The translations under genes were made by a program, and so were the position numbers. The notes beneath the pieces were generated by a model that made no database searches, had not been told where the DNA came from, and saw nothing but the letters and a program-made list of their open reading frames with translations. A stretch of 64,000 bases of DNA from Myxococcota bacterium. Its GTDB lineage: Bacteria > Myxococcota > B64-G9. Numbering within the stretch: position 1 is the stretch's first letter; each line of letters begins with the position of its first letter. Of this stretch, positions 27,651 through 38,769 are shown one piece after another. The stretch covers positions 186,001 to 250,000 of the forward strand of contig JAKLGA010000005.1 in the NCBI GenBank assembly GCA_022710975.1. Direction: 5' to 3'.

Positions 27651-27654
<4 letters not shown>
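25843..27654 (+). CDS. dnaG: DNA primase
   Basis: A 603-residue DnaG, which makes RNA primers for replication. The CHC2-type zinc-binding domain has C40, H43, C61 and C64 ([12 protein letters not shown] and [12 protein letters not shown]). The catalytic core follows, with VCGFGARKL, then the Toprim domain: [12 protein letters not shown] carries the Glu and [14 protein letters not shown] the D-x-D type acids. The C-terminal ~150 residues form the helical DnaB-binding part. The start is GTG 25843, preceded by GGGAGGTCGCC. The stop overlaps the rpoD start (ATGA at 27651-27654), so the sigma factor is translated by coupling. Confidence 0.97.
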
Positions 27655-30041
<2,387 letters not shown>

Positions 30042-30051
30042 TCCCGCCGGG

Positions 30052-30124
30052 GGGCCCATAGCTCAGTGGCCAGAGCCGCCGGCTCATAACCGGCAAGTCC
30101 CAGGTTCGAATCCTGGTGGGCCCA
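30052..30124 (+). tRNA. tRNA with CAU anticodon (tRNA-Met, possibly tRNA-Ile2)
   Basis: A complete 73-base cloverleaf without encoded CCA. The acceptor stem is GGGCCCA with TGGGCCC. The D arm is GCTC/GAGC, the anticodon stem GCCGG/CCGGC with loop CTCATAA (anticodon CAT), and the T arm CCAGG/CCTGG with loop TTCGAAT. The discriminator is A. CAU is shared by elongator Met and by Ile2, whose C34 becomes lysidine; I favour Met weakly. It lies 10 bases after rpoD, so it may be processed from the same transcript, and a T-run follows directly (30126-30130). Confidence 0.93.
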
Positions 30125-30133
30125 CTTTTTCCG

Positions 30134-30162
30134 TTGACAGCCCTGGGGGCCGGGGATAGGTT
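30134..30162 (+). promoter_or_regulatory. Sigma-70 type promoter upstream of the structured leader
   Basis: TTGACA (30134-30139), 17 bases, then TAGGTT (30157-30162). The -35 is perfect, the -10 is weaker. The start would be near 30169, about 150 bases before the zinc-ribbon gene. Confidence 0.55.
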
Positions 30163-30168
30163 GCGCGC

Positions 30169-30284
30169 ATGTTGCTCGCAGGCAGGCCCACGGGACCTGG
30201 CGAAAATCTCATCTTGGGTCCAGGACAGCGCGTCTTGCCTGCGCGTCCAGGTGAAAGCGTCCGGGTTCGTCCGGGCGCTTTTTC
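30169..30284 (+). ncRNA. Candidate structured leader or small RNA with intrinsic terminator
   Basis: Between a sigma-70 promoter and the zinc-ribbon gene lies about 115 bases that fold well. CGCAGGCA (30178-30185) pairs exactly with TGCCTGCG (30237-30244). Inside that stem GGACC can pair with GGTCC. The stretch ends in a terminator hairpin. It could be a free small RNA or an attenuator of the downstream gene. It is not SRP RNA (the GGAAGG...AGCAGCC loop is absent) and matches no riboswitch that I recognise. Confidence 0.45.
30256..30284 (+). terminator. Intrinsic terminator or attenuator before the zinc-ribbon gene
   Basis: AGCGTCCGG (30256-30264) pairs with CCGGGCGCT (30271-30279) through one G-U pair around a six-base loop, and five T residues follow at 30279-30283. 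It lies 33 bases before the GTG start of the next gene and downstream of the promoter at 30134, so it would end a short RNA or regulate read-through. Confidence 0.65.
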
Positions 30285-30317
30285 AATTTTGGGGGGTCGG
30301 CCGAGGAGGCGCACACC

Positions 30318-31061
30318 GTGTCCACCCTGGAAATCCTGAAGGCCCTAGTCGACTTGCAGGCCATCGATCTCCGCATCCGGGACCTCGAGAAGGACCGCCA
30401 GCAGATCCCTTCCCGCCTCGAGACATTCACCTCCTCCCTGACCAGCAAGCGCGCTGAGCTCAACGAGGCGAAGAACCAGATGGACGAGGCCGAGATGAGC
30501 CGGCGCATGCTGGAGAGCGACCTCAAGGCCGAGAAGGAGAAGATCAAGAAGTGGGAGGCCCGCCTCAACGAGCTCAAGAACAACCGGGACTACCAGGCGC
30601 TCTCGCGCGAGATCGAGGGCGCGCGCAAGGCCAACCTGGGCATCGAGGACGAGATCCTCAAGAAGATGCAGGAGATCGAGGATCTCAAGGTGGTCATCAC
30701 CCAGCGCCAGGGCGATCTGGACGCGCTCGACAAGCAGTACCAGGCCGAGAAGGTCGGCCTGGACGAGCGCCTGGCCAGCCTCAACGCCAAGGTGGCCGAG
30801 GAGCAGAAACTCCGGGACGTGGCCAAGGCCGTGGTCAGCGAGCGCTGGCTGAACGGCTACGACAACATTCGCAAGCGCCGGGACGGGATGGCGGTGGTGG
30901 CGGTGCTGGACGAGCACTGCCAGGGTTGCCACATGGGTATCCCCCCGCAGCTCTACAACCGCGTGCTGGTGGGCGAGGAGATCGAGACCTGCCCCTTCTG
31001 CCACCGCATCCTGTACTACGCGCAGGCGCTGGAGCAGCTCCCCGCCGCGCACGCGCAGTGA
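30318..31061 (+). CDS. Coiled-coil protein with C4-type zinc ribbon (DUF164 family)
   Basis: A 247-residue cytoplasmic protein. Residues ~10-180 form one long antiparallel coiled coil (LEKDRQQIPSRLETFTSSL; KNNRDYQALSREIEGARKA). The end is a four-cysteine zinc ribbon: HCQGCHMGIPP and ETCPFCHRILYY. This pairing defines the DUF164/CT398/CdsZ family, whose members bind RpoN in Chlamydia or nucleic-acid-related partners; the role here is open. The start is GTG 30318 after GAGGAGGC. It is preceded by its own promoter and a terminator-like hairpin, suggesting controlled read-through. The downstream cytochrome-like gene is convergent. Confidence 0.88.
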   Translation: MSTLEILKALVDLQAIDLRIRDLEKDRQQIPSRLETFTSSLTSKRAELNEAKNQMDEAEMSRRMLESDLKAEKEKIKKWEARLNELKNNRDYQALSREIEGARKANLGIEDEILKKMQEIEDLKVVITQRQGDLDALDKQYQAEKVGLDERLASLNAKVAEEQKLRDVAKAVVSERWLNGYDNIRKRRDGMAVVAVLDEHCQGCHMGIPPQLYNRVLVGEEIETCPFCHRILYYAQALEQLPAAHAQ

Positions 31062-31086
31062 GCCCCGCCTGCGCGCGGTGGGCTCA
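31059..31086. terminator. Hairpin shared by two convergent genes and containing both stop codons
   Basis: TGAGCCC (31059-31065) and GGGCTCA (31080-31086) are a perfect inverted repeat around 14 bases. The first TGA is the stop of the plus-strand zinc-ribbon gene and the final TCA is the stop of the minus-strand lipoprotein gene. There is no T-tract, so termination by this alone is uncertain. Confidence 0.4.
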
Positions 31087-32283
31087 GTCCGCGCGGACCC
31101 CGAAGCCATACACCAGCAGCTGGGCAGCGTCGACGTAGGCCCAGCCACCATTGCGGTAGTCGAAGTCCTCGACGCCCGCCGGCAGGGGGTTCACCCGGAT
31201 GGCGATCACCCCGCGCACCATGGCCCCGGCGTTGTGGTCCTTGGCGGGATCGTAGTCCCAGCCGTCGTTGCACCGGCTGGGGGAGCGCTGGGAGCCGCGG
31301 TCCAGGGAGCCCGGCTTGGCCAGGGGCACGACCAGCCGGAAGGGGCCCTCGCCGCCGAACTTGCTCGAGCTGGGGTCGAGCCTGGCCGCGTCCAGGGGGC
31401 CGCCGTCGCGCTGGTAGGCGAGCAGCAGCCACTGCTCCCCGGGCACGGGCTGACCGTCGCTCACCCCGGCGGGTAGGGTGCCCGGATAGCGCACGAACCC
31501 GCAGTCCGGACCCAGGGTGGCCGTGTCCAGCCCGGCGTGGAACTCTCCGGCCGGGTAGGTCTGGTTGATCTCCTCGGCGGGGATGTCCTTCAGGTAGCCG
31601 TCCGGGGCGATCACGGTGATGCCGGTGAAGCCGGCGGCCGTGGTGTCCACGCCGGCGGCCGCCAGCAGGTCCTTGATCTTCACCCCCCGGTAGCTGACGT
31701 ACTCGTCGAACTGCTGCTTGCTGGCGTTGCACAGCTGGAACTGCTCGTGCGCCGCCAGGGCGCGCAGCCCGGCCAGATCGAAGGTGCGCAGGGGCGCAGC
31801 GCGCTGGCCCGGCTTGCTGGCCGGATCGCCCGGGTACTTGAGGTCGGCGATCTCGCCCCCGTTCGAGGCCCCGTCCCCGTCGCTGTCCGCGTCGAGGATG
31901 CTCGCCAGCGCGGCCTGGGTGCGGCCAGCGACCAGGTAGGCCGCGCCGTAGGGGTTGAGCACCTGAGAGAAGGCCGTGGGCTGAGGCTCGTTGAAGCCCG
32001 GCTCCGCGGGCCAGCGGATCAGGTGGCAGTGGTCGCAGGCGTTCTTGGTCACGGTACGCACGTCGGGGCCGGAGCCGTAGGTGAACGTGGCGCTGGCGTG
32101 GCAGGTCTGGCAGTCATCCAGGCGCGTGCCCGCGGTGTGCCGGTGGGCGTTGACGAAGTGGCTCATGTCGAGGTCGCTCTCGTGGCCCTTGTAGGCCCGG
32201 GACGAGATCACCGCCTCCTCCACGCCGGAGCAGGCCGCGACCAGCGGCAGGACGCACAGGCACAGCACCAAGGGACGACGCAT
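31084..32283 (-). CDS. Diheme cytochrome c-like lipoprotein with GEGP motif
   Basis: A 399-residue exported protein. A short signal peptide with lipobox-like LVAAC (Cys near 18) leads to two CXXCH heme motifs, DCQTCHASATF and ACDHCHLIRW. DADSDGDGASNGGE follows, a calcium-binding type Asp-rich loop as in thrombospondin type 3 repeats. The next part, FQLCNASKQQFDEYVSYRGVKIKDLLAAAGV, resembles the molybdopterin-binding fold of sulfite-oxidase-like proteins, though no cofactor ligand can be assigned. GGEGPFRLVVP fits the GEGP family of extracytoplasmic proteins known from Geobacter and relatives. Likely an electron-transfer or sensor lipoprotein at the periplasmic face. Stop codon shared with a hairpin; rnpB lies upstream on the same strand. 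Confidence 0.75.
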   Translation of the reverse strand: MRRPLVLCLCVLPLVAACSGVEEAVISSRAYKGHESDLDMSHFVNAHRHTAGTRLDDCQTCHASATFTYGSGPDVRTVTKNACDHCHLIRWPAEPGFNEPQPTAFSQVLNPYGAAYLVAGRTQAALASILDADSDGDGASNGGEIADLKYPGDPASKPGQRAAPLRTFDLAGLRALAAHEQFQLCNASKQQFDEYVSYRGVKIKDLLAAAGVDTTAAGFTGITVIAPDGYLKDIPAEEINQTYPAGEFHAGLDTATLGPDCGFVRYPGTLPAGVSDGQPVPGEQWLLLAYQRDGGPLDAARLDPSSSKFGGEGPFRLVVPLAKPGSLDRGSQRSPSRCNDGWDYDPAKDHNAGAMVRGVIAIRVNPLPAGVEDFDYRNGGWAYVDAAQLLVYGFGVRAD

Positions 32284-32324
32284 GGGGGCTCCTCCAGGGT
32301 CGAGCTCGATGAGGACCAGGCACG

Positions 32325-32345
32325 AAAAAAGCGGCTTCGCCGGTC
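32325..32345 (-). terminator. rnpB terminator
   Basis: On the minus strand the 3' strand of helix P1 (GCGAAGCCGC) runs straight into TTTTTT at 32330-32325, so transcription is expected to stop just past the mature 3' end. Confidence 0.6.
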
Positions 32346-32853
32346 TGGGCCGTAAGCCGGGTTCTGTCCCCCGCCTTCGTTACCTCCGGCGGGGTGGCGC
32401 CCATTCATCTAGGACGGCCGTTGCCAGCCGCCTCGAGCGGTCGACCCAGGGACACCGGGCGGGCAACCCGTCCCCGCCCCGCGGACGAACCGCGTGGGCA
32501 GGGGCCCTTGCGAGACCTTGCTCCGGGTGGGGTTTACCGTGCCCGGGGTGTCACCACCCCAGCGGTGCGCTCTTACCGCACCGTTTCACCCTTGCCCCCC
32601 GGCCGGCCGAGGCCGGCCAGGGTGAGGGGGAAGACCCCGAGGGGCGTCCCCCATGCGCACGCCCTCGCGCGCCGAAGCGCTCGGGGGCGGGCGGGCGGTC
32701 TGTTCTCTGTGGCACTTTCCTTGGAGTCGCCTCCACTGGCCGTTGGCCAGCACCCTTGCCCTACGGAGCCCGGACTTTCCTCTCGCCTCCCCGCTCCCCC
32801 CGGAGGGGGCGCGGGATTGCCAGCGGACGCCTGGACCACACCGACGAAGCCGC
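32331..32853 (-). ncRNA. rnpB: RNase P RNA, bacterial class A
   Basis: The minus strand carries the conserved cores in order: GAGGAAAGTCCGGGCTCC, then AGAACAGACCGCC, then GGTGAAACGGTGCGGTAAGA, then AAACCCCACCCGGAGCAAG, then TAGATGAATG and ACAGAACCCGGCTTA. The ends pair as helix P1 (GGCTTCG with CGAAGCC), and six T residues at 32330-32325 directly after it complete an intrinsic terminator. At about 520 bases it is longer than the usual 350-450; the extra length is in G+C-rich hairpins around the P12 region. Ends are set by P1 and are accurate to a few bases. Confidence 0.96.
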
Positions 32854-32928
32854 AACCTGACAAAGAGCTGGAACGTCCAAGAGCATGGCAGATGCCCACG
32901 CCAAAAGAAAGCGCGAACTGCCCTGGAC

Positions 32929-32958
32929 TTGGCATTTGCTCGGAGATCGGATTATGAT
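32929..32958 (+). promoter_or_regulatory. Sigma-70 type promoter of the repeat-containing envelope gene
   Basis: TTGGCA (32929-32934) and TATGAT (32953-32958) are 18 bases apart, 31 bases before the ATG at 32990, with CTGGAGG as ribosome binding site in between. It is divergent from rnpB, whose own promoter I could not define. Confidence 0.65.
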
Positions 32959-32989
32959 GGTCTGGCTCGCGAGACCCCTGGAGGATGCC

Positions 32990-34420
32990 ATGAAGAGGGC
33001 CCCCTTCCTTGCCGCGTGGGTGTCGTGCCTCGCCGTGCTCGTGGGTGCGCCGGTCGCCTGGGCCGCCCCCCTGACCCCGACGCCCAAGACCACCCACGCG
33101 GCGCTCACCTTGAACACGGACGGGAGCTTCGGCTTCCAGGTCATGCCGGGGAAGCCGCTGAGCGTGGATCTGGTCGGCCCGGGCTCGCTGGTGCTGACCG
33201 TGCGCCTCAACAGCGCGAAGAAGCTGCCCTCCTTCACTGGCGAACTGGAGATCCGGCGGGCGGGCAAGGTCCTCAAGAAGGACAGGCTCAACCTGTTCCG
33301 CTCCAGGGTCGGCGCCTACAAGGAGGACCGGCGCCTCCAGCCCTCCAATCCCAAGTCGTTCAAGCTCAAGGTCCCTGACGGGCTGCAGCACTACACCGTC
33401 TCCCTGAAGGCGGCCAGGGGCGTCAGCATGACCCTGGGGATCAGCTACGACTCCAGCGCCGACCAGTCCGCGGCCATGCCCGCGGACGACATGGCCCTGG
33501 TCCCGCTGGTGGCGCCCGGCGGGGAAGGGCCCGGCATGGACGACATCCCCCTGGTGCCCCTGGCTCCGGTCGACAGCGGCAAGCCGCCGGCCGACGCCGT
33601 GGCCATCGCGGACAAGCCGGCGGACAAACCCGTGGTCAAGCCCGCGGACAAGCCCGTGGTCAAGCCCGCGGACAAGCCCGTGGTCAAGCCCGCGGACAAG
33701 CCCGTGGTCAAGCCCGCGGACAAGCCGGCGGACAAGCCGGCGGACAAGCCCGCCGTGGTCGCGGTGGCTCCGGTGGACAAGCCGGCTGCCCCCGGAGGAC
33801 CGGAAACTGCCAAAGACGCCGATAAGCCCGTCGAGGCGAAGCCCGGAGTCGAGACCATCGAGGGTCAGGCAGCCCAGCCGCCCGAGGTGACCGGCGAGGC
33901 CACGGAGGTGCCCGCGGTCGTGTCCCTGGGGCTCAAGCTCGGGCAGATCAGCCCCTTCCAGGCGATCGGCACGACCTCCTTCACCGGCGTCTTCGACCTG
34001 CGCTGGATCATCCCCGCCACCGACGGCAACCTGCACCTGGGCGTGGAGGTGGGCTACCACCAGTACGCGCTCGCGGTCACCGGTCGCGATCTCGAGGCCG
34101 AGCTCAAGGTGATCCCGGTGGCCCTGCAGCTCTTCTACGCCATCCCGCTGGCCAGCATCTTCCAGCTCTTCTTCGGCGCCGGCGGCGACATGTACGTGGT
34201 CATGAGCGAGACGCGCTACACGAACGATCCGGGCTCGGCGCTGTCGGGCACGTCGTTCGCCTTCGGCGGCCACGTCTGCGCCGGCGGGGAGCTCGAGCTG
34301 GGCCCCGGCTTCCTCGGCCTGGAGATTCGCGCCGGCTTCACCAGCGCGGACGTGACGGGCATGTCCAACGTGAACGTGGCCGGGCTGTCCAGCGTGCTGG
34401 GCTACCGCCTCGAGTTCTGA
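32990..34420 (+). CDS. Exported protein with KPADKPVV repeats and likely C-terminal beta-barrel
   Basis: A 476-residue exported protein. The signal peptide MKRAPFLAAWVSCLAVLVGAP is cut near AWA-AP. Residues ~30-155 form a beta-rich domain (KPLSVDLVGPGSLVLTVRL). A flexible Pro/Lys/Asp-rich linker (~205-260) carries about five copies of KPADKPVV and then KPADKPAD units. The last ~170 residues alternate short amphipathic strands (GVEVGYHQYALAVTGRDL; FFGAGGDMYVVMSE) and end in LGYRLEF, the terminal Phe typical of outer-membrane beta-barrels. The linker could span periplasm or peptidoglycan. ATG 32990 is supported by the signal peptide, the ribosome binding site and the promoter; the frame upstream overlaps the promoter. 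Function unknown. Confidence 0.75.
   Translation: MKRAPFLAAWVSCLAVLVGAPVAWAAPLTPTPKTTHAALTLNTDGSFGFQVMPGKPLSVDLVGPGSLVLTVRLNSAKKLPSFTGELEIRRAGKVLKKDRLNLFRSRVGAYKEDRRLQPSNPKSFKLKVPDGLQHYTVSLKAARGVSMTLGISYDSSADQSAAMPADDMALVPLVAPGGEGPGMDDIPLVPLAPVDSGKPPADAVAIADKPADKPVVKPADKPVVKPADKPVVKPADKPVVKPADKPADKPADKPAVVAVAPVDKPAAPGGPETAKDADKPVEAKPGVETIEGQAAQPPEVTGEATEVPAVVSLGLKLGQISPFQAIGTTSFTGVFDLRWIIPATDGNLHLGVEVGYHQYALAVTGRDLEAELKVIPVALQLFYAIPLASIFQLFFGAGGDMYVVMSETRYTNDPGSALSGTSFAFGGHVCAGGELELGPGFLGLEIRAGFTSADVTGMSNVNVAGLSSVLGYRLEF
33613..33752 (+). repeat. 24-base tandem repeat (KPADKPVV units)
   Basis: Units of AAGCCCGCGGACAAGCCC plus GTGGTC repeat about four times nearly identically, then decay into KPADKPAD units. 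Location is in the linker of the envelope protein; edges are approximate. Confidence 0.85.
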
Positions 34421-34424
34421 GGCA

Positions 34425-35630
34425 CTAGACCCGGATCAAGCCCTCCTCACGCCAGCGCAGGATGCGGGCGCCGATGCGCTGGTGCTTGCGCCAGTCGCCC
34501 TCCAGGCGGCCCGTGCGGGTGTGGGCCTCGAGCGCGGCCCACACCCGGTCCTCCACCGGTTCGGGCGCCGCGGGCCAGGCCGCCGAGCCCGGCAGCGGCA
34601 TGTACACGTGGGCGTGGATCAGGGCGCGTGTCTCGCGCAGGCACTCCTCGATGAACGCCAGGCTCGCCTGGCGGTCCTCGGGCGCCTCGCCGGGGAAGCC
34701 GAACATCACGTCCACCAGCGGGACCAGGTCCGCCTCGTGGGCCAGGCGCACCGCCCGGCGGGACGCCTCGACCGTGTGACCGCGGTGCATGAGGCCGAGC
34801 ACCCGATCGCTGCCGGCCTGGGCGCCGATCACCACGGTGCGGTTCAGGCAGCGCGCGCGCAGCAGCGCGAGCAGCTCGGGCTCCACGCGATCGGGCCGCA
34901 CCTCGGAGGGGAAGCAGCCCAGCATGAGCTGGCTGGCGCCTGCCTCGAAGCAACGCACGAGCAGCTCCTCGAGCGCGGCCCGGCGCTCGAGCGTGTCGCG
35001 GCCCAGGTAGGAGAAGGCGTCCGGGCTGAGGAAGCGGAACCGGTGGTAGCCCGCCCGCGCCGCCAGGGCCACGCCCGCGGCCACCACCTGCGGGCTGCGG
35101 TGTCGCATGCGCCGGCCGAACAGGCGGGTGGCCACGCAGAAGGCGCACCCGCAGGGGCAGCCGCGGGAGATCTCGGCGAAGGGGAAGAGGCCCAGGCGTG
35201 GCTCGACGTGCAGGCTCTGGTCGAGCTCGAGCAGCGCCTCGCTGCGCCACACGCCCGTGGGGGGCGGCCCCCCGGCGGCCAGCGCGCCGCACAGGCGTTG
35301 CGCGGCCTGCTCGCCCTCCCCGGCCACCACCGCGTCGAAGCCCAGCGCCAGGGTGCCCTCGGGATCCGCGCTGGCGTGGGCGCCGCCGGCCAGCAGCCAC
35401 AGGCCGGGGTGGCTCGCGCGCAGGGCGCGCACCTCCCGGGCCACGCCCTCCAGCTCCGGCGTGACGAAGGAGAAGGCCAGCGCGCGGGTGCCGTCGGGCA
35501 GCTCTCCCGGCCGCTCGAGCACGCGGAAGTCGAGGGCCTGGGCGGCCTCGGCGCCGAGCAGCGCGGTCGCCACGCTGGGCCACGAGTTGCGGTTTCGCGG
35601 GGTGACACGGAGAGCGAACACCGGCCGCAT
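34425..35630 (-). CDS. B12-binding domain/radical SAM protein (MJ_1487-type)
   Basis: A 401-residue protein. The N-terminal ~125 residues look like a cobalamin-binding domain ([31 protein letters not shown]). The radical SAM motif C158-xxx-C162-xx-C165 lies in [51 protein letters not shown] and [13 protein letters not shown] complete the usual barrel. The arrangement fits the TIGR04013-like family typified by MJ_1487, whose reaction is unknown to me. The gene converges on the repeat-containing envelope gene with a 4-base gap and is divergent from the kinase gene at 35726. Confidence 0.82.
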   Translation of the reverse strand: MRPVFALRVTPRNRNSWPSVATALLGAEAAQALDFRVLERPGELPDGTRALAFSFVTPELEGVAREVRALRASHPGLWLLAGGAHASADPEGTLALGFDAVVAGEGEQAAQRLCGALAAGGPPPTGVWRSEALLELDQSLHVEPRLGLFPFAEISRGCPCGCAFCVATRLFGRRMRHRSPQVVAAGVALAARAGYHRFRFLSPDAFSYLGRDTLERRAALEELLVRCFEAGASQLMLGCFPSEVRPDRVEPELLALLRARCLNRTVVIGAQAGSDRVLGLMHRGHTVEASRRAVRLAHEADLVPLVDVMFGFPGEAPEDRQASLAFIEECLRETRALIHAHVYMPLPGSAAWPAAPEPVEDRVWAALEAHTRTGRLEGDWRKHQRIGARILRWREEGLIRV

Positions 35631-35725
35631 GGGAACACCCTTAGCACGGCCCGGGCGCCGGTGGTACTGGCGCGGCGGCGTGGGGCCGGTTTGCGCTGCC
35701 CAGCGGCCCGCGGTAGGTTCGGGGG

Positions 35726-37182
35726 GTGTTCACCCACGGAGCCAAGCTGTGGCTCAAGCTGCTGGTCGCCTTCCTGGCGTCCACCGCCCTCATCCTGGCC
35801 GGCATCGGCTACCTGGCCTTTCGCGCGGCGGCCCAGGCCATGGAGGCCCAGCTGGGCGACAGCCTGATCGCCGTGGCGCGCGTGTCCGCCGGGCAGGTGG
35901 GCAAGCCGCGCGCGCTCAGGCTGGAGCCGGGCGACGAGCAGAGCCGCACCTACAAGAACCTCCAGGAGCGCCTCGAGGCGCTGCGCGCGGCCACCGAGGT
36001 CGAGCGCATCTACCTGTTCGACCCCCGGGGCCGGGCCCTGGTGGACTCGGCCGGCGAGCTCCGCGTGGGCGAGGAGATCGTCCGGCTGTCGGCCGACCGG
36101 GCCGAGCTGCACGGCGTGTTCGCCGGCCAGCCGCGCTCCAGCCTGCTGTTCACCGGCCGGGACGGCGCGCGCTTCAAGTCGGGCTTCGCGCCCGTGCGGC
36201 TCGAGGGCAGCCCGGAGGTCGTGGCCGCGGTGGGCGTGGACGGCTCGGCCCGCTTCTTCGAGCCCCTGGCCGACCTCGGCCGGGTGCTGGGCCTGGTGGG
36301 GGGGCTGGCGCTCCTCCTGGTGGGGCTGATGAGCGTGCTGCTCGCGCGCCGCATCACCCAGCCGCTCCAGCGGCTGGTCGAGGCCGCCCGGGCCATCGGC
36401 CGCGGAGAGCTGGAGGGCGAGATCGGGGTCGAGACGCGCGACGAGATCGGCGTGCTGGCCTGGACGCTCAACGACATGCGGCGCTCCATCCTGGCCCGCG
36501 ATCAGCAGCTCCAGATGATGCTGGCCGGCATCGCCCACGAGGTGCGGAACCCCCTGGGTGGCATGGCGCTGTTCGTCGGGCTGCTGCGCGAGGAGGTGGC
36601 CGATCGCCCCGAGGCGCAGAAGCAGCTCGAGCGCGTGGCCACCGAGCTCGGCTACCTGGAGCGCGTGGTGCGGGACTTCCTGGAGTTCGCCCGCAAGCGC
36701 CCCCCCGCGCTCGAGGTCGTCGACGCCCGCGAGGAGCTGCAGGCCGTGGCCACGCTGATGTCCGCCGAGGTGGCGCAGGCGGGCCTCGTCCTGGAGGTGG
36801 CGCTCGAGGGCGACGCGCGCGGCGCGCGCTGGGATCGGGAGCGCGTGCGGGGCGCGCTGCTCAACCTGCTGCGCAACGCCGTGCAGGCTTCCAGCCCGGG
36901 CGGCCGGGTGACGCTCGCGTGCCGCGTGGACGGCGCGGGCGGGCCCCTGGCGCTCGAGGTGCGCGACCAGGGGGTCGGCATCCCGCCCGAGCTCCGCGAC
37001 AAGGTGTTCGATCCCTTCTTCACCACCCGGCAGAAGGGCACCGGCCTGGGCCTGGCCCTGGTGAAGAAGGTGGCCGAGGCCCACCGCGGCCGGCTCGAGC
37101 TCCAGTCGGAGGTGGGCCGCGGGACCACCGTGCGCATCCTGTTGCCCCGGGACGAGCTCCCGGGCTCTGGGGAGGCAGGCTG

Positions 37183-37183
<1 letters not shown>
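35726..37183 (+). CDS. Membrane sensor histidine kinase (partner of the sigma-54 response regulator)
   Basis: A 485-residue kinase. Two transmembrane helices (~10-30 and ~190-212) flank a periplasmic sensor of about 160 residues with Cache-like or PAS-like character ([22 protein letters not shown]). HAMP follows ([22 protein letters not shown]). The HisKA box is [19 protein letters not shown], with its His near 271, and the HATPase domain has [23 protein letters not shown] and [12 protein letters not shown]. The start is GTG 35726. The TGA overlaps the ATG of the sigma-54 regulator (ATGATGG region at 37181-37185), which marks them as a cognate pair of the NtrB/NtrC or ZraS/ZraR type. Confidence 0.93.
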
Positions 37184-38583
<1,400 letters not shown>

Positions 38584-38616
38584 CGGTTTTCTGAGGCGGC
38601 TTGGGGATTTCCGCGA

Positions 38617-38640
38617 GGTCCGCGGACCGGAGGGTCCGTC
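38617..38640. promoter_or_regulatory. Candidate enhancer site for the NtrC-type regulator
   Basis: GGTCCGCGGACC (38617-38628) is a perfect 12-base palindrome; it continues into GGACC-GGAG-GGTCC (38624-38637), a second, overlapping inverted repeat. It lies about 90-110 bases upstream of the -24 element at 38728. Symmetry and position fit an enhancer for a Fis-type HTH dimer. Confidence 0.45.
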
Positions 38641-38727
38641 CGCGAAGTGAGGCGCCGGAGGGTTGCTCCAACCTGCTGCAATCTCATCACAAAACGAAAG
38701 CCCCCGCCGCGACCCTCGGCGCGGGAG

Positions 38728-38743
38728 TGGCACGCTCCTTGCG
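38728..38743 (+). promoter_or_regulatory. Sigma-54 promoter (-24/-12) of the coiled-coil/beta-barrel operon
   Basis: TGGCACG, four bases (CTCC), then TTGCG: the -24 block matches perfectly and only the last base differs from TTGCW. The invariant GG (38729-38730) and GC (38741-38742) have the correct step. The start would be near 38754, 16 bases before the ATG at 38770, with GAGAGG between them. Confidence 0.85.
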
Positions 38744-38769
38744 AAACACCCCGTGCGAGAGGTGCTCCG

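Noticed and set aside
30169-30340. Short protein starting at ATG 30169
   Set aside because: No ribosome binding site at the expected place, Pro/Arg-rich low-quality sequence, and the DNA is better explained by paired RNA stems and a terminator.
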